Shown here: positions 29,000 through 40,624 of the stretch, one piece after another
How positions within the stretch are numbered: position 1 is the first letter of the stretch
How the letters are laid out: every line of letters begins with the position of its first letter
Assembly (NCBI RefSeq): GCF_004193775.1
Contig: NC_041018.1
Coordinates: 41,520,677-41,584,676, forward strand
Origin: Glycine soja
Taxonomy: Eukaryota; Streptophyta; Magnoliopsida; Fabales; Fabaceae
Direction of reading: 5' to 3'
Length of the DNA stretch: 64,000 nt
Notes under the pieces: generated by a model
What the model saw: only the letters and a program-made list of their open reading frames with translations
Told to the model about the DNA's origin: nothing
The model's database searches: none
Made by a program: the position numbers and the translations under genes

Positions 29000-30624
29000 A
29001 TGGTTCCTTCGTTCATCATTCTATTCCCTCTTTCGCTCCATAATTACAATAATAATCTCTTCGTTCCAATATTTCTTTTTTCCATTCTAAAATTCGTTTT
29101 CCTCTTTTCCGCATTCGCAGATCCGATTCATTCTGTTGCAGAACAGGCAGGGCAAGACCCGTCTTGCCAAATACTACGTTCCTCTCGAGGACTCCGAGAA
29201 GCACAAGGTCGAATACGAGGTAACAATTTCGTCTTCCTTCCCACGATTTCACTTCTTCTTCACACACAACAGCACCTTAACCTAATTTTGGAGATATAAT
29301 GTTGGTTTAGTGATGAAAGGAGAAGGAAAGGGGGAGAGGTCGCGGGTTCCAATCCCCTGCTAACAAACAAAAAACTAACAGTATTAACAACTAACATTTG
29401 CCGATAAAAAATAAACGCCTTAACCTAATTTTCCTCAATTTCGCAGGTTCATCGGCTCGTCGTAAACAGAGACCCTAAATACACAAATTTCGTCGAGGTC
29501 AGTGCTCTCTCCACCATTTTCTCCTTCTTCCTTTGCTTTCACGAAGTTGTAATTGCATTAATTCTGTCATGAATGTTCTATGAGGTTCTGCTTTTGTTGC
29601 TCTTAGGTTGTCTAAATTGTTATAACAATTGATTTGTTGGTAACTTGTCTTGCAGTTTCGTACGCACAAGATAATATACAGGCGATATGCTGGGTTATTT
29701 TTCTCACTCTGTGTTGATATCACTGATAATGAGTTGGCGTATTTAGAGTGCATCCATTTGTTTGTGGAAATATTGGATCACTTCTTCAGCAATGTCTGTG
29801 AGCTCGATTTGGTTTTTAACTTCCACAAGGTTTGTTAATTCTCTCTTCTTGTTCCTATACCGTGTTTGTTTGTTTCTTGCATTTTACCATCAAATAATCA
29901 TGGGATTGTTGATGTTGATGTTGATGTTGATGTACCATTGTACTGATCTTGATTTTTGCTGCATTTAGTCATGAGATTATTATAGTAGAATGTTGACAAA
30001 CCATAGCCTGAACTAATCAATATGCTAGATTGTTTCTTTAGCTGGAAAATTTCAGTTTTGTTGCCACTTATTTAGCTACACTGATCAATATGAATCCCAT
30101 CCACTGTATACATTAACAATTTAACATCCTCCAATGGATGTATGTATGTCTAATCTATAACACATAAGTTTTGCTGTTTTTTTTTTTTTTTTGTTTCCAA
30201 GTGAAGTTCATGATCGTAATCCTCTTTCTTAAGATTATTATTACTATTTCTTTTAATGTTTCCTTACTCATTTAGTTTACCTATATGTCTTCAAGGTCTA
30301 TCTTATACTTGATGAATTCATTCTAGCGGGTGAACTGCAAGAAACAAGCAAGAAGGTATGCATTCTTTTGGAGTTACTAAGCACTTTGCATGCTGCTACT
30401 TGCTAGTGTAAGATTTAAGCTGTGTAGTTACACTATGATTCCAGGCGTAGTTGCCTACTTCGGTAGCTTCTTCCAGCATTTTTTCTCTACTTCTGACAAT
30501 TGTGTCCTGGGTGTAAATTTATTTGAGCTAAATTTTAGGGCATAGCAAACCTCAAATAACAAATCTATTTTTGTGCTTGCAGGCTATCATTGAGAGAATG
30601 GGGGAACTTGAAAAACTAGAATGA
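29000..30624 (+). CDS. AP2S: AP-2 clathrin adaptor complex, sigma (small) subunit
   Basis: The sigma subunit forms part of the AP-2 core that recognises acidic-dileucine cargo during clathrin-mediated endocytosis at the plasma membrane. Exons 29000-29002, 29121-29219, 29447-29497, 29656-29829, 30296-30355 and 30583-30624 encode exactly 142 residues, the usual length of AP-2 sigma. Seen in order: [98 protein letters not shown]. This is the longin-type adaptin-small-chain fold. The AP-2 assignment rather than AP-1 rests on the [19 protein letters not shown] pattern. The start ATG is the last codon of exon 1 and is followed at once by an intron; no other start fits. A SINE-like insertion lies in intron 2. 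The gene is convergent with the uncharacterised minus-strand gene ending at 31426. Confidence 0.95.
29293..29365 (+). mobile_element. tRNA-derived SINE-like sequence in AP2S intron 2
   Basis: GGTTTAGTGATGAAAGGAG (from 29303) resembles a tRNA A box, and GGGTTCCAATCCCC (29344-29357) is close to the pol III B-box consensus, about 40 bases apart. The purine-rich spacer (AGAAGGAAAGGGGGAGAGGT) is shared with a second copy near 35135. It does not fold as a functional tRNA that I can see. Confidence 0.6.
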
Positions 30625-31425
30625 AAAATTACTTTTCAGCAGTCATATCAATTTGGAGATTTCGATGACTTACTCATGCCCTTGGCTTAATTCTTGTATT
30701 TCAATTGTGATACAGAATTTTGAAAATCTTTTCCGTTGAGCCATGTATTCAATGCCCTTTACCTTCGCTTCTTATTCGGCTTATGTTTATATTTGTAAGA
30801 CATTTATAAAATCAGGGTTTTCAGTAGCCTTTCTGTTACTGTCTCTGTTTTGTTTCACTTTTTATAAATTTATTTGCTCTTCTTGGTTGTTAGTAAAACA
30901 CTTAATGGAAATGTAATTGGATGATTGTAGTATATAAGCAATGCAAAACGATTAATTTTGATGGTACAAATGACCTACTAGTGAACAAGTGTTGTATATG
31001 TTTCATTTCAGTTAGATGAGTGCTAGGTGTCCTGTGAAATGAAAATATTTTTTTCGTGATAGTTTCAAGTTGCAGGTCTTGCTACAGTGTTAACATTTGT
31101 TTTTTCCTCGCAATTTCACTAGAGCAATCTCCTATAGCAGCTTGCAAGTTCTGTGCTACTTTTGATGTGAAAGGCGCAACTCTAAGGGTTTGTTTGGTTT
31201 AGATGAGAAAAATAAAGAAAAGAGAAATAGAAGATTTATTTATTTAAAGTAGAATGTAAGAAGTGTGGATCCCACAAAATAAAGTATAAAATTCCTCTTG
31301 TATATTATTTCTTTCCTCGAAAACAAACATACCCTAAAAGCTGGATGTGTAGAAGTATAAAATAACTGAATCGTTTTCAGGTTGCTCATCACTTTACAAT
31401 CGCATATGCAGTGACTCTAATTTCT
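30625..31425. other. Convergent 3' intergenic spacer
   Basis: Lies between the ends of AP2S (plus) and the uncharacterised gene (minus). It contains the AP2S 3' untranslated region and one Tourist-like MITE (31186-31334). No other gene seen. Confidence 0.7.
31186..31334. mobile_element. Tourist-like (PIF/Harbinger) MITE, 149 bp
   Basis: The left end GGGTTTGTTTGGTTT and right end AAACAAACATACCC are terminal inverted repeats. Both sides are flanked by TAA (31183-31185 and 31335-31337), matching the 3-bp duplication of PIF/Harbinger insertions. Short, non-coding, and located in the spacer between two convergent genes. Confidence 0.8.
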
Positions 31426-34400
31426 TCACATAATGAAGGGAGATGACGAAGGTCTAGTCCATTTGTCTTGGAAGGGGGCAAGTAGCTGCTTCTGTTGCCC
31501 AGAGATTGAAGTGATCTTGGATCCAAATATTTCTTGTGATGCAGGGGAACAAGGAAGGATGGCTTGGGCACATGGACTCAATGCAGAAGAGTCATGCCTT
31601 CCACTTTGCCAATTAGGATATTGAGTCCTCAAAATATTGAAATTTACTGTAGACCTACCTTGTTCTGCTTGTTGCACCCCCCAGAAGCTTTGGTGCTCTT
31701 GTTGTTTATGTGAGACTGTTGAACCATAATGAGTTCCGTATAACGGGTTACCAAAATAACGAGGTTGCTGCAACCGAACCTGCAGTCAATTAAAAGCATT
31801 GCGGAACAATATTAGTAGTATGACGATAAGGGTGGCATATTTATGAGGATATTAAATTGCACGTTAGTTTGTTCAATTCATTATTAGCAATAAACTATAG
31901 CCACCACCTCATTTCATATGGTTAAAAAGATAATCACATTAAGCTAATTTTTACCAAAGTTGGACCCTAGATTTTGGAGCCCATTTTATTTGATTAATAC
32001 TTAATAATAGTGCTCTTGCCACAAAGAGAGATCTAATACCTCTGGTCCTGCAACAGAAAGCTGATCAAGGTAAGAAGTTGAGGCATACTGTCTCTGAACA
32101 GCAGGAATTGGTATGCCCCCATGCAGAGGTGCTAGTGACTGTAAATAAGGCACTTGCAATTTTGATAATGGTTCCAACATACTTCCTATTTTATTATAAT
32201 TATTTTCGAGCTTTAACCCATTACTTCCTGCTGACAAGGACAAGAAGTTGAAATTCTGCACAATAAGGATAGTCATTAGAGCATGAGGAAAATGGTGCAA
32301 GGTGTGGCATATTTACCAAAATTAACCTTAATCTTACTTGCTGCTTTTGATGGCCATACTGTACCACAGGTGTTGGAGCAGCCTGTGATATGTTTCGATA
32401 ATGGCATTGCTGCCGAAGAATAATATTCTTACTTTCATGTGGATTCCTCACAGTAGAAGTGATTCCATTTTTCATTTCGTTTGAGCTGTGTACTTTTAAA
32501 AGAACTCCACGCTTTGGTCCTTCATGTTCTCTCATTTGATGACATTCAAAAAACTCAGTTTCTTTGAAAACCTGTGTTTTTGGCACCTCTAGACTCTTGA
32601 TTATATGACTGATGTGAACATGAGCTGCACACTTCTTCCATGATCTTTTAGGAATAAAGATCTGCACGGTTATTCATTGACAACAATAAATAGCTGTATG
32701 AGAGGAGTGTACATTTAGGATCAAGAGATTTTAACATAATAGAGGCAGGTCAGTCCAAGGGTAAAGCAACTAAAGCTTGAGCATTAGGCCTACCAACATT
32801 TGCTATTAGTTTTTTAAAGCAAAAAAGGTCACTTATGTTGACTAAAAGGCCCCACATATCACTCTTTTCTTTAAAATAGAATAAAAAGTCTCTCAATTTT
32901 TACTTTAGGTCTTAGTTTCTGTTGGGTCGGCCCTTACACGGTTAACTCTAAGTCACACAAAAACAGCAGTAATAATAGATTTGTTAGTCCTTACACTCCC
33001 CCTAGAAGAACAAGTTGAAGTTTCCATTGAATCCATTTTCGAGGCACGGATTGCAGCTTCCAGCCAATCAGGAGCCTTAGTAGCAGAAGACCTTGGGGAG
33101 AAAAATTCATCAGGTTTGGACAAACAGAACAAGAAGGATTGAAATCAAGCCACTAAACAGGTTGAAAATGTAAAGTGAAAGAAATTTACTGCAGATAAGC
33201 CTGGCCTGCTGGTGCCACTGGAGACAAGCCTGGCCATAATGCAAGGCCTTCAAGTAAAAGAAGTTAAGAATCAGCCAAATTGATGTAAAAATCTTTAGCC
33301 TATACTTGAGTCCCGGAAATGAGAAATCAACACTATAAAAAAAGGACATTTTGATCTTTTAGGGAAGTATACCATTTCCTTTTTGTTCCTTGATCAAATG
33401 CTGTTGTTGCTTACAATCAACGTCTCTTACCTGAAATGCAATCCAATAAAACCAATAAGAGCAGCACTAGCTCACAACAAGTTTTGGTAGAACCACACTA
33501 CAATCTGTGTAATAGTTGAAATGCTCACCGCCTCAAACGCCACATCTGTTTTCCTCTCAACTTGAGAAATCCGTGATAGTTTGGGCATATTTAATCTGCA
33601 ATGTCATGAGAAAACATGTAAAATATACACAAAGAACGGTTGAAAAGCATAGATATTTCAGATTGCAACAAAAAAAATGACCCACCCCATTGCTAGACAT
33701 AACTCAGAGTCATGCAATGCAACTTTGTTGCTATTTTCACGCTTAGCCGCCACAGGCATGGTCTGAAGATTTATTGTTAGAGAAGTGCTATGAGATGGCA
33801 TCAAGAGCGTTGCACTCTCAGGCAAATCAGGTTGTTTTTGACCAACAGCTTCATTCAACCAACTGATTTTTGAAGCTTCTCCAGCTGAACTTTCATGATA
33901 ACTAGGACTTGCAACAGGAGCAGTTGCTGAGGCTAGAATAGAATCTATGGCAAAATAAAAATAATAATAATAATAATAATAAAGAGAATGAAAAAGAATA
34001 AGTTAATAACTAAGATAACTTTGTCGCTCTTAATAATCCTACTCAAATATAATAAGATTGTCTATTGTAAAAGATACATGTGACTCAAATATAGTGTATT
34101 TTAGACTACAACTTGTTTCTTATAAATAGGACTAGAGGTAATAATAACTAAGACATGTATCCCAGATAAGGGTGAGAATTGAGAATGAATAAATAACCTT
34201 GAAGAGCAGCAGCACTCGCATTATCCTCCAAGTCTTGCAAAACTGATGAATTATCTGGCAAAAATTTGCCATCTAAATCCGTACTATTATGATTGGAGGC
34301 ATTGTGAGGGAACATTCCAGCCAAGGCATAGAGAGTCTCCGCAACCTCTTGCTCATCTTTTGTGATGGGCCCAGAAGCTCCTTCTCTAGGGGAACAGTCA

Positions 34401-35299
34401 CGCCACATTCCTTGTTTCTGCAAAAGCATAAAATTCCAAGCAAAAGTTGAATTAGAAACAGAAAAAAAATGCTTAGAAAACCAACCAAGCAAAAGGGTCA
34501 AGTTTTGAAACCGGCAAACACAGCCCACAGATATATGTCTTACTTACAACACTCACTTTGGACTTCTTTAGACTTTCCTTTTTGAGAGATTCTATTCCAT
34601 GCATCGTATGCTTCAACTTTTCTGAATCAAGTAACATGGATTCGCGACCCCGTTTTTTCGTCACTATACAATTTAAAAATAGAAAAACAAAATCATAATA
34701 TTTTTAGCAAACATTATCTTTTTTTTTTCCAGTTACATAAGAAGAAAACTACTTGGTCAATTATAGTAAATTAATATTTAAGTGAAAGTAAAATATATTA
34801 CAATAATTAAAAAAAACATATATCAAAACAGAATCCGGTAGTCCAATTATTACAACAAAGAAAGAAAAGGAGGGGAAAAAAAAGATTTCTCACATATTGC
34901 TTCAACTCTAATCCAAAATCAACATCAAAAGAGAAAATACAAAGGAAAGTGCATATTATGCATAACAACATTTAAAGGCTTGGATTTGGAATTTGAAAGG
35001 CACGCACCTGAACGTAGCTTCCGTGGAACAGAGGCACCGTTGCAGTTATTCAAAAACTGTGAAATCATTGAAAGGAGAGAAAGAGAAGGCAACAAACTCA
35101 TAATGGTGAGAAAAAGGTCGATATAATAATGGGAGATATAAAGTTTATCTAGTGGTAAAGAGAAAAAGGGAAGGGAGGAGAGGTTGCAGGTTCCATTAAT
35201 TAAACATACATTCTTATGAAGCTTGAATCTGTTGGTGGTGGCGATGACGGTCGAAGAAGGTTCATGTGTTTGCTGTTCAGAGACATTAATACAAGCCAT
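31426..35299 (-). CDS. Uncharacterised plant protein, 635 residues, 12 exons
   Basis: I do not recognise the family. Exons 35299-35210, 35056-35008, 34663-34548, 34417-34198, 33944-33686, 33595-33529, 33430-33373, 33247-33190, 33091-32995, 32661-32338, 32255-32040 and 31779-31426 have GT/AG borders and stay in phase from ATG to stop, which strongly supports a real gene. Visible: basic patches TKKRGRES (48-55) and LKKESLKKSK (73-82) suggesting a nuclear protein; a probable helix DEQEVAETLYALAGMFP (106-122); a compact segment APDWLEAAIRASK around residue 315; PKRSWKKCAAHVHISHIIKS starting near 342; and a Gln/His/Ser/Pro-rich, probably disordered C-terminal third. No membrane segment, signal peptide or known DNA-binding finger is seen. 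Exon 3 has two in-frame donors nine bases apart (34548 or 34557). Chromatin- or transcription-related function would be a guess. Confidence 0.85.
35134..35200 (+). mobile_element. tRNA-derived SINE-like sequence in intron 1 of the uncharacterised gene
   Basis: TTTATCTAGTGGTAAAGAG (35144-35162) is A-box-like and GCAGGTTCCATT (35186-35197) is B-box-like. The purine-rich spacer AAAAAGGGAAGGGAGGAGAG and the leading GAGATATAA match the copy in AP2S intron 2. It is antisense to the host gene, and its end is within about 10 bases of the exon 1 splice donor at 35209. Confidence 0.58.
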
Positions 35300-36549
35300 T
35301 TGGAAGGTCGACGACGGCGTTCCGACCGCACTCAAGCTTCTCACCTTTTCCTTCTTCGAGAATCGAAGGTCCCCACGGCTCAAAACTATCCCTCACAAAG
35401 CGAAAACAAAAACTAAAAGCTCAGATATAGGTAACAACTAACAAAGGGAAGGGGAAACTGCGTTATCTGCAAAAACTCTTCGTTATCGGGAATGCTTGCT
35501 TAAAACAAAGGAAGAAAAAAAAAGAAAAGACAGGAATAACGACAAGAAGCATAAAATAGGTTTTTGTCTTTTAGCGCAGGAAAAGGTTTGGTGTTGTGTA
35601 ATTTACTACCACCGAAGAGTTTGTGTTTGTGTCGTCGCTTGTTGGCGTTTGAGAACGCACTGCTTCCACGCCTCACTTTTGTTGGAGCCTTGTCCATTTC
35701 TCTCTTCTACTAACTCATAACAAATAAAGTCAAAATAACAATAACAATAAGAGAAGCTTCACTTCAACGTGTTGGTTTGTTTCTCTCCTGTGAAGATGAA
35801 GTTGAAGTGGAAGTGAAGCAGTGTTTGAGTGTTTAGAGAGACAAAAAGCGAGTGAGATTTGAGAATGAGATTGTACGGTTACTACACACAGTATGGAAAA
35901 TAAAATAAAAAGAAAGTAAAATTGCAATTGGTGCCTCTGCCTCCTCGTGTTCAGAGAATCAGGTTCGAACAGCGAGCAAATAGACCCAAAAGTGAGGAGA
36001 GTGGTGTAAAAGATCTAACGAGCAATAAAGGGAGGTACAAGGGAAATTGAGAGTAATTATTACCCACTCACAGATACTATTTGGGCCATTCAATTTCATG
36101 CACTCACTATGGTTTTATGACCTTGGAAATTATAAGCCAGGCTCGTAAAGAGAACATTAATGATTTAAATAAAGAAGAAGAAAAAATTGTGTTTGTTTTA
36201 AAGCAAGTCTTTGAGTAAAAGGGTGGAATAGAGAAAAGAGAAATACAAGATTCAAAAGTGTGATTGTTATTGCACAGGTAGACAAGTGTTTTTTCTCTTT
36301 TTACATGGGGATGATAGGTGACTCTTCTCCTTTTATCTCTTACTCAGGGCGGTTTCTTTCTTCACTATCTACTATTTGGCAAGTTGAGGGATGTGGTACT
36401 AACAAAAGGTATAATAATGCTCAAGTAAGATTTTGGTTGAGAACAATAAATGAGAGTATTAAATGAATATGAACAATGTCTTATCTCAAGATTCTCATAA
36501 TTATTTATAAATACCTTAGTGAGTCTTGGATTCATGGGCTTTTGTACCT
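35300..36549. other. Upstream region and probable 5' leader of the uncharacterised minus-strand gene
   Basis: The first ~700 bases are richer in G+C than the rest and contain a donor-like AAAAG/GTGAGA (minus strand, near 35346), so a 5'-UTR intron is possible. No further coding sequence of that gene was found here, and no TATA box is clear. 36100-36549 is AT-rich with no gene. Confidence 0.5.
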
Positions 36550-37294
36550 CATTACCTTATTAAGTTATGTGTCATTGATCACCATTAAGTGTTTAAGACA
36601 ACTCTAACGATCATCATCAATATAATCTTGATAATTTGTGAGGTAGATGATGAAAACTATTCAGATACTCGGTCAGGTCAAGTACCTGAGTATAATAGGA
36701 TTTTTTTTGTAAGTTGTCATCGATATATCAAAGCATTCATTACCTTATTAAGTTATGTGTCCCTATTAAGGGATTAAGATAGCTCTAATGATTGTCATTA
36801 AGATAATCTAGGTACTTTTTGAGGTAGATGATGAAAACTACTCAAGTACTCGGTCAGGTTGAGTATGTAAGGATAACAAAATGTCTTTTGTAGGTTGCTA
36901 TCGAGATATCCAAGTATTCATTACCTTATTATGTTATGTGTCCCTAATCACCATTAAGGTATTAAGACAGCTCTATCGATCATCACTAAGATAATCTTGG
37001 TAATTTTTGAGGTAGATGATGAACACTACTCAGGTACTCGGTCAGGTCGAGTACGTTAGTATAACAAAATTTCTTTTGTAGGTTGCCATCGAGATATTCA
37101 GATATTCATTACCTTATTAAGTTATGTGTCCCTAATCACCATTAAGGGGTTAAGACATCTCTAACGATCGTCATTAAGATAATCTTGGTAATTTGTGAGG
37201 TAGATGATGAAAACTACTGGGTACTCGATCAGGTTGAGTACCTGAGTATAACAGGATGTCTTTTGTAGGTCGCCATCGAGATATCCAAGTATTT
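36550..37294. repeat. Tandem repeat, four units of ~188 bp
   Basis: Units run 36550-36737 (188), 36738-36918 (181), 36919-37106 (188) and 37107-37294 (188). Each starts CATTACCTTATTAAGTTATG, passes through GAGGTAGATGATGAAAACTA and ends GAGATATCCAAGTATT. Near the centre each has GTACTCGGTCAGGTCGAGTAC or a variant, a 7-bp inverted repeat around a 7-base loop. The symmetry is perfect in unit 3 and degraded in the others. No coding potential. Confidence 0.92.
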
Positions 37295-37620
37295 GGCCTG
37301 ACTAAATGCCTAAATATGGGTAGATCGCTTTTGTTGATTAGGTGATAGAAGTACTCAAGTATTCGATTAGGTCGAACATGGAAATATCATCCTTGTCGAT
37401 CAGGTGACAGAAGTCCCTAACCGAATACCTTAACATGGAAATATCACCTTTGTTGATTAGACCAAATACCTGAATATAGAAATAGAACCTTTGTTGATTA
37501 GGTGATGAAGGTACTCAAGTGTTTGACTAGGCCAAATACTTGAATATGAAAAGGTCACCCTTTGTTTGTTAGGTGATGAAAGTACTCAAGTATTTGGCTA
37601 GATCGAATACCTTAGAGTCA
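37295..37620. repeat. Shorter degenerate repeats continuing the 188-bp array
   Basis: About four irregular 65-80-bp units share TTTGTTGATTAGGTGAT, AAAGTACTCAAGTATTTG and CTAGGTCGAATAC-like motifs. The TACTCAAGTATT segment also occurs in the adjacent 188-bp units, so the two arrays are related. Units differ in length and contain deletions. Confidence 0.75.
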
Positions 37621-37896
37621 TATGCCCTTATTATGGATGCTTCAATATTTTAAAGGTATTGTGAGGGATATTTTTGGGTGTTCGACTTAGCTGAGTACCC
37701 ATATGATATAGTATTTTTGTAAGAAATGATTCCTTTCAAAAGTAAGGAGGTTTTGGGTTAAGTTGAGAAGTGGCACTTACATCAATTGCAGAGATAAAGA
37801 TTCTTCCTTTTTAAGTATTTCACAAGGTGGTACCTAAGTCCTCTCAACATATTCTTATTAGTCTTTGAAATTTGGATTTGGTTTTTCTTTTTCATA

Positions 37897-38682
37897 GTGC
37901 ACTTTGCTGTTTTTTTAATCATTAAAAAAATTAATTGCCAAAGTTCTTGTTGTTTTTTTTTTGTTTGAACCAAGATATCCCCAACAAAAGGTTAATGACT
38001 AATCATCGAGTTACTGAGATCCATTTAAGAGGTTGAGATTTTCTAACAAATGTTTTTTTATGCGCACGAGTCAGGCATCAAACTCATGACCACATACTTA
38101 AGGAATAATGTTATTTGTCAATCATGTCACACTAAATTTCTCGTTGTTTTTATTTTCTAAAATACACTTTTTTTAAGATAGCTCGTATCCAAAACCTGAC
38201 TTCACACTCGCATTAATTTATTTTTTTGTTTAACAACTTCGAGAAGTCAACTTTGGCCATGTTGACTTTCCAATATTGACAAGTTCTAATAATTTTTATG
38301 ATAATTTAAAAACATCTTATATTTTCTAGTAATGAAAAACCATAAGAAATTGTCAATACTAGAAAGTTGGTGTATCAATCATATTCTTAGTATTGTTAAA
38401 CGGAAAGAAATGCAATAAGTGAGAAGTTAACTTTCTAGGTGCAATTTCTCTTGGTGAACAAAGTATGAGTGTTCATCGATCTGGATCACTCTGCCGATTC
38501 AAATCAAATCAATTAAATTGGTTTGGATTTTTTCCTAATTCGGGTTGGACCCGAACCAAACCAATTAAAATCGATGACAATTGATTCATTTATCAAATTG
38601 AAAATTTTTAATTTGAACCAAACCAAATATATATATTATCAATTTTTATTATTTTTCAAATGTTGAAGTTACTTATATATTT
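37897..38682. repeat. 786-bp tandem duplication, copy 1
   Basis: Starts GTGCACTTTGCTGTTTTTTT and ends AAGTTACTTATATATTT. It is followed directly by copy 2, which is almost identical over its length. It contains a hairpin-forming pair (38264-38286 and 38345-38368: GACTTTCCAATATTGAC and GTCAATACTAGAAAGTT) and a TTGGTTTGG/CCAAACCAA inverted motif near 38520-38560. No coding frame. Confidence 0.93.
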
Positions 38683-39480
38683 GTGCACTTTGCTGTTTTT
38701 TTAATCATTAAAAAAATTAATTACCAAAGTTCTTGTTGTTTTTTTTTTTGTTTGAACCAAGATATCCCCAACAAAAAGTTAATGACTAATCATCGAGTTA
38801 CTGAGATCCATTTAAGAGGTTGACATTTTCTAACAAATGTTTTTTCATGCGCACAAGTCAGGCATCAAACTCATGATCACATACTTAAGGAACAATGTTA
38901 TCTGTCAACCATGTCACACTAAATTTCTCATTGTTATTATTTACTAAAATATACTTTTTTTAAGATAGCTCGTACCCAAAACCTGATTTCACACTCGCAT
39001 TAATTTATTTTTTTGTTTAACAACTTCGAGAAGTCAACTTTGGCCATGTTGACTTTCCAATATTGACAATTTCTAATAATTTTTTCGATAATTTAAAAAC
39101 ATCTTATATTTTCTAGTATTGAAAAACCATAAGAAATTGCCAATACTGGAAAGTTGGCGTATCAATCATATTCTTAGTATTGTTAAACGAAAAGAAATGC
39201 AATAAGTGAGAAGTTAACTTTCTAGGTGCAATTTCTCTTGGTGCACAAAGTATAGGTGTTCATCGATCTAGATCAATCTGACCATTCAAATCAAATCAAT
39301 TAAATTGGTTTGGATTTTTTCCTAATTTGGGTCCAACCCGAACCAAACCAATTAAAATCGATGACAATTGATTCATTTATCAAATTGAAAATTTTTAAAT
39401 CTGAACCAACCTGAACCAAACCAAATATATATATTATCAATTTTTATTATTTTTCAAATGTTGAAGTTACTTATATATTT
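38683..39480. repeat. 786-bp tandem duplication, copy 2
   Basis: Second, directly adjacent copy, 798 bp because a GAACCAA-type motif near 39405 is repeated once more. Scattered point differences from copy 1 (for example CGAGTCAGG versus CAAGTCAGG) show the duplication is not brand new but is recent compared with the surrounding decayed repeats. The hairpin arms are retained. Confidence 0.93.
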
Positions 39481-40068
39481 ATGTTGTTTTGTGTATTTCC
39501 TTTGCGTTTTATGTCCATCATGACACTCACATAGACTCGCTTTGACATTTTCGTTTTCCTTTCTCACATAACCCTAAAAGCGCATCGCTAACATACACTT
39601 ATAGAGTCTCCTTCATGAGTCGTTTGCCTTCCATTTTTTTCCTGAAACAAACTCACTCAATTTCGTTGAATTAATTAAAATTGAAAATAATTTTGGAGTA
39701 TTATTGATAGGTCCATTAGCAACTGTTTTTACTAAACTGTGATAATTTATAAAAAGAAAGTATGGAAAATAATTATTAGAGTAAATCATACTGGTTTCTC
39801 TTATATTTAAAACTAATTACATTAGGCATTCCTTATTATTTTACCCCTCCAGAAATTTCTCTAAATTTTTGTTATTCTATTACACTGACACCCCTGCACC
39901 ACGAGATTCTTGATTTTGTTAACTTAAAGTGGTCATGTGCCGTGACATGCATGTTTTAATGAAACATCCTGACCAAATTGCCCTTGTCTACATTTATGTT
40001 GAAATAAATAAATAAAAACTAATAAAAAAAAGATGAAAATAAAATTATCAACTGTTCACCTTCATCAC

Positions 40069-40555
40069 ATAGTTATTAAACTCGGTCTGCCCCGGCCGAT
40101 CAACTAAAATTGGTGGATTGGACCCATTTCTATCCCAGGCCGGGTTGCTTTGTTTACGGGTTGCTAACTAAAATCCTATAGAAAAAAAAAAAGGAAATAG
40201 TAACCAACCCAAGTTCAAACACAAGACCTAGGCTCCACAACTCACCAACAACTGAAGCAAGACACAATAGTTGTTATACTCTTTAACAAATTTAATATAT
40301 ATATTATTTTACAGATGAATTTTTCAAAAAGGAACTTAAGAAAACTTGAATCCAAGATCTTAGAGTGCTTTGAAAGTTCGTTAATCATTAAACCAACATG
40401 AATTTTTTGAATAAAATATATAATAAATTATAAATTATAACATATATTATTCTTAATATCGTCCCACTTTTTATAGTTTATACTGTATTAAAGATAATAA
40501 TAATATTATGTGTTTATACTATAATAATATTATCAAATTATATTAGTTACATTAT

Positions 40556-40595
<40 letters not shown>

Positions 40596-40624
40596 TCTTA
40601 CTATTTCTATCCGATTTTGATAAC
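40069..40624. mobile_element. Putative TIR element
   Basis: AGTTATTAAACTCGGTC at the left and the inverse of it, ATCCGATTTTGATAACA, at the right match at roughly 12 of 14 central positions. The interior has GGCCGGGTTG-type motifs and an (AT)15 tract at 40562-40591. No target-site duplication is clear, so this remains tentative. Confidence 0.42.

Noticed and set aside
29302..29358. Functional tRNA gene
   Set aside because: A- and B-box-like motifs are present but no cloverleaf acceptor or anticodon stem forms; a SINE-like origin fits better.
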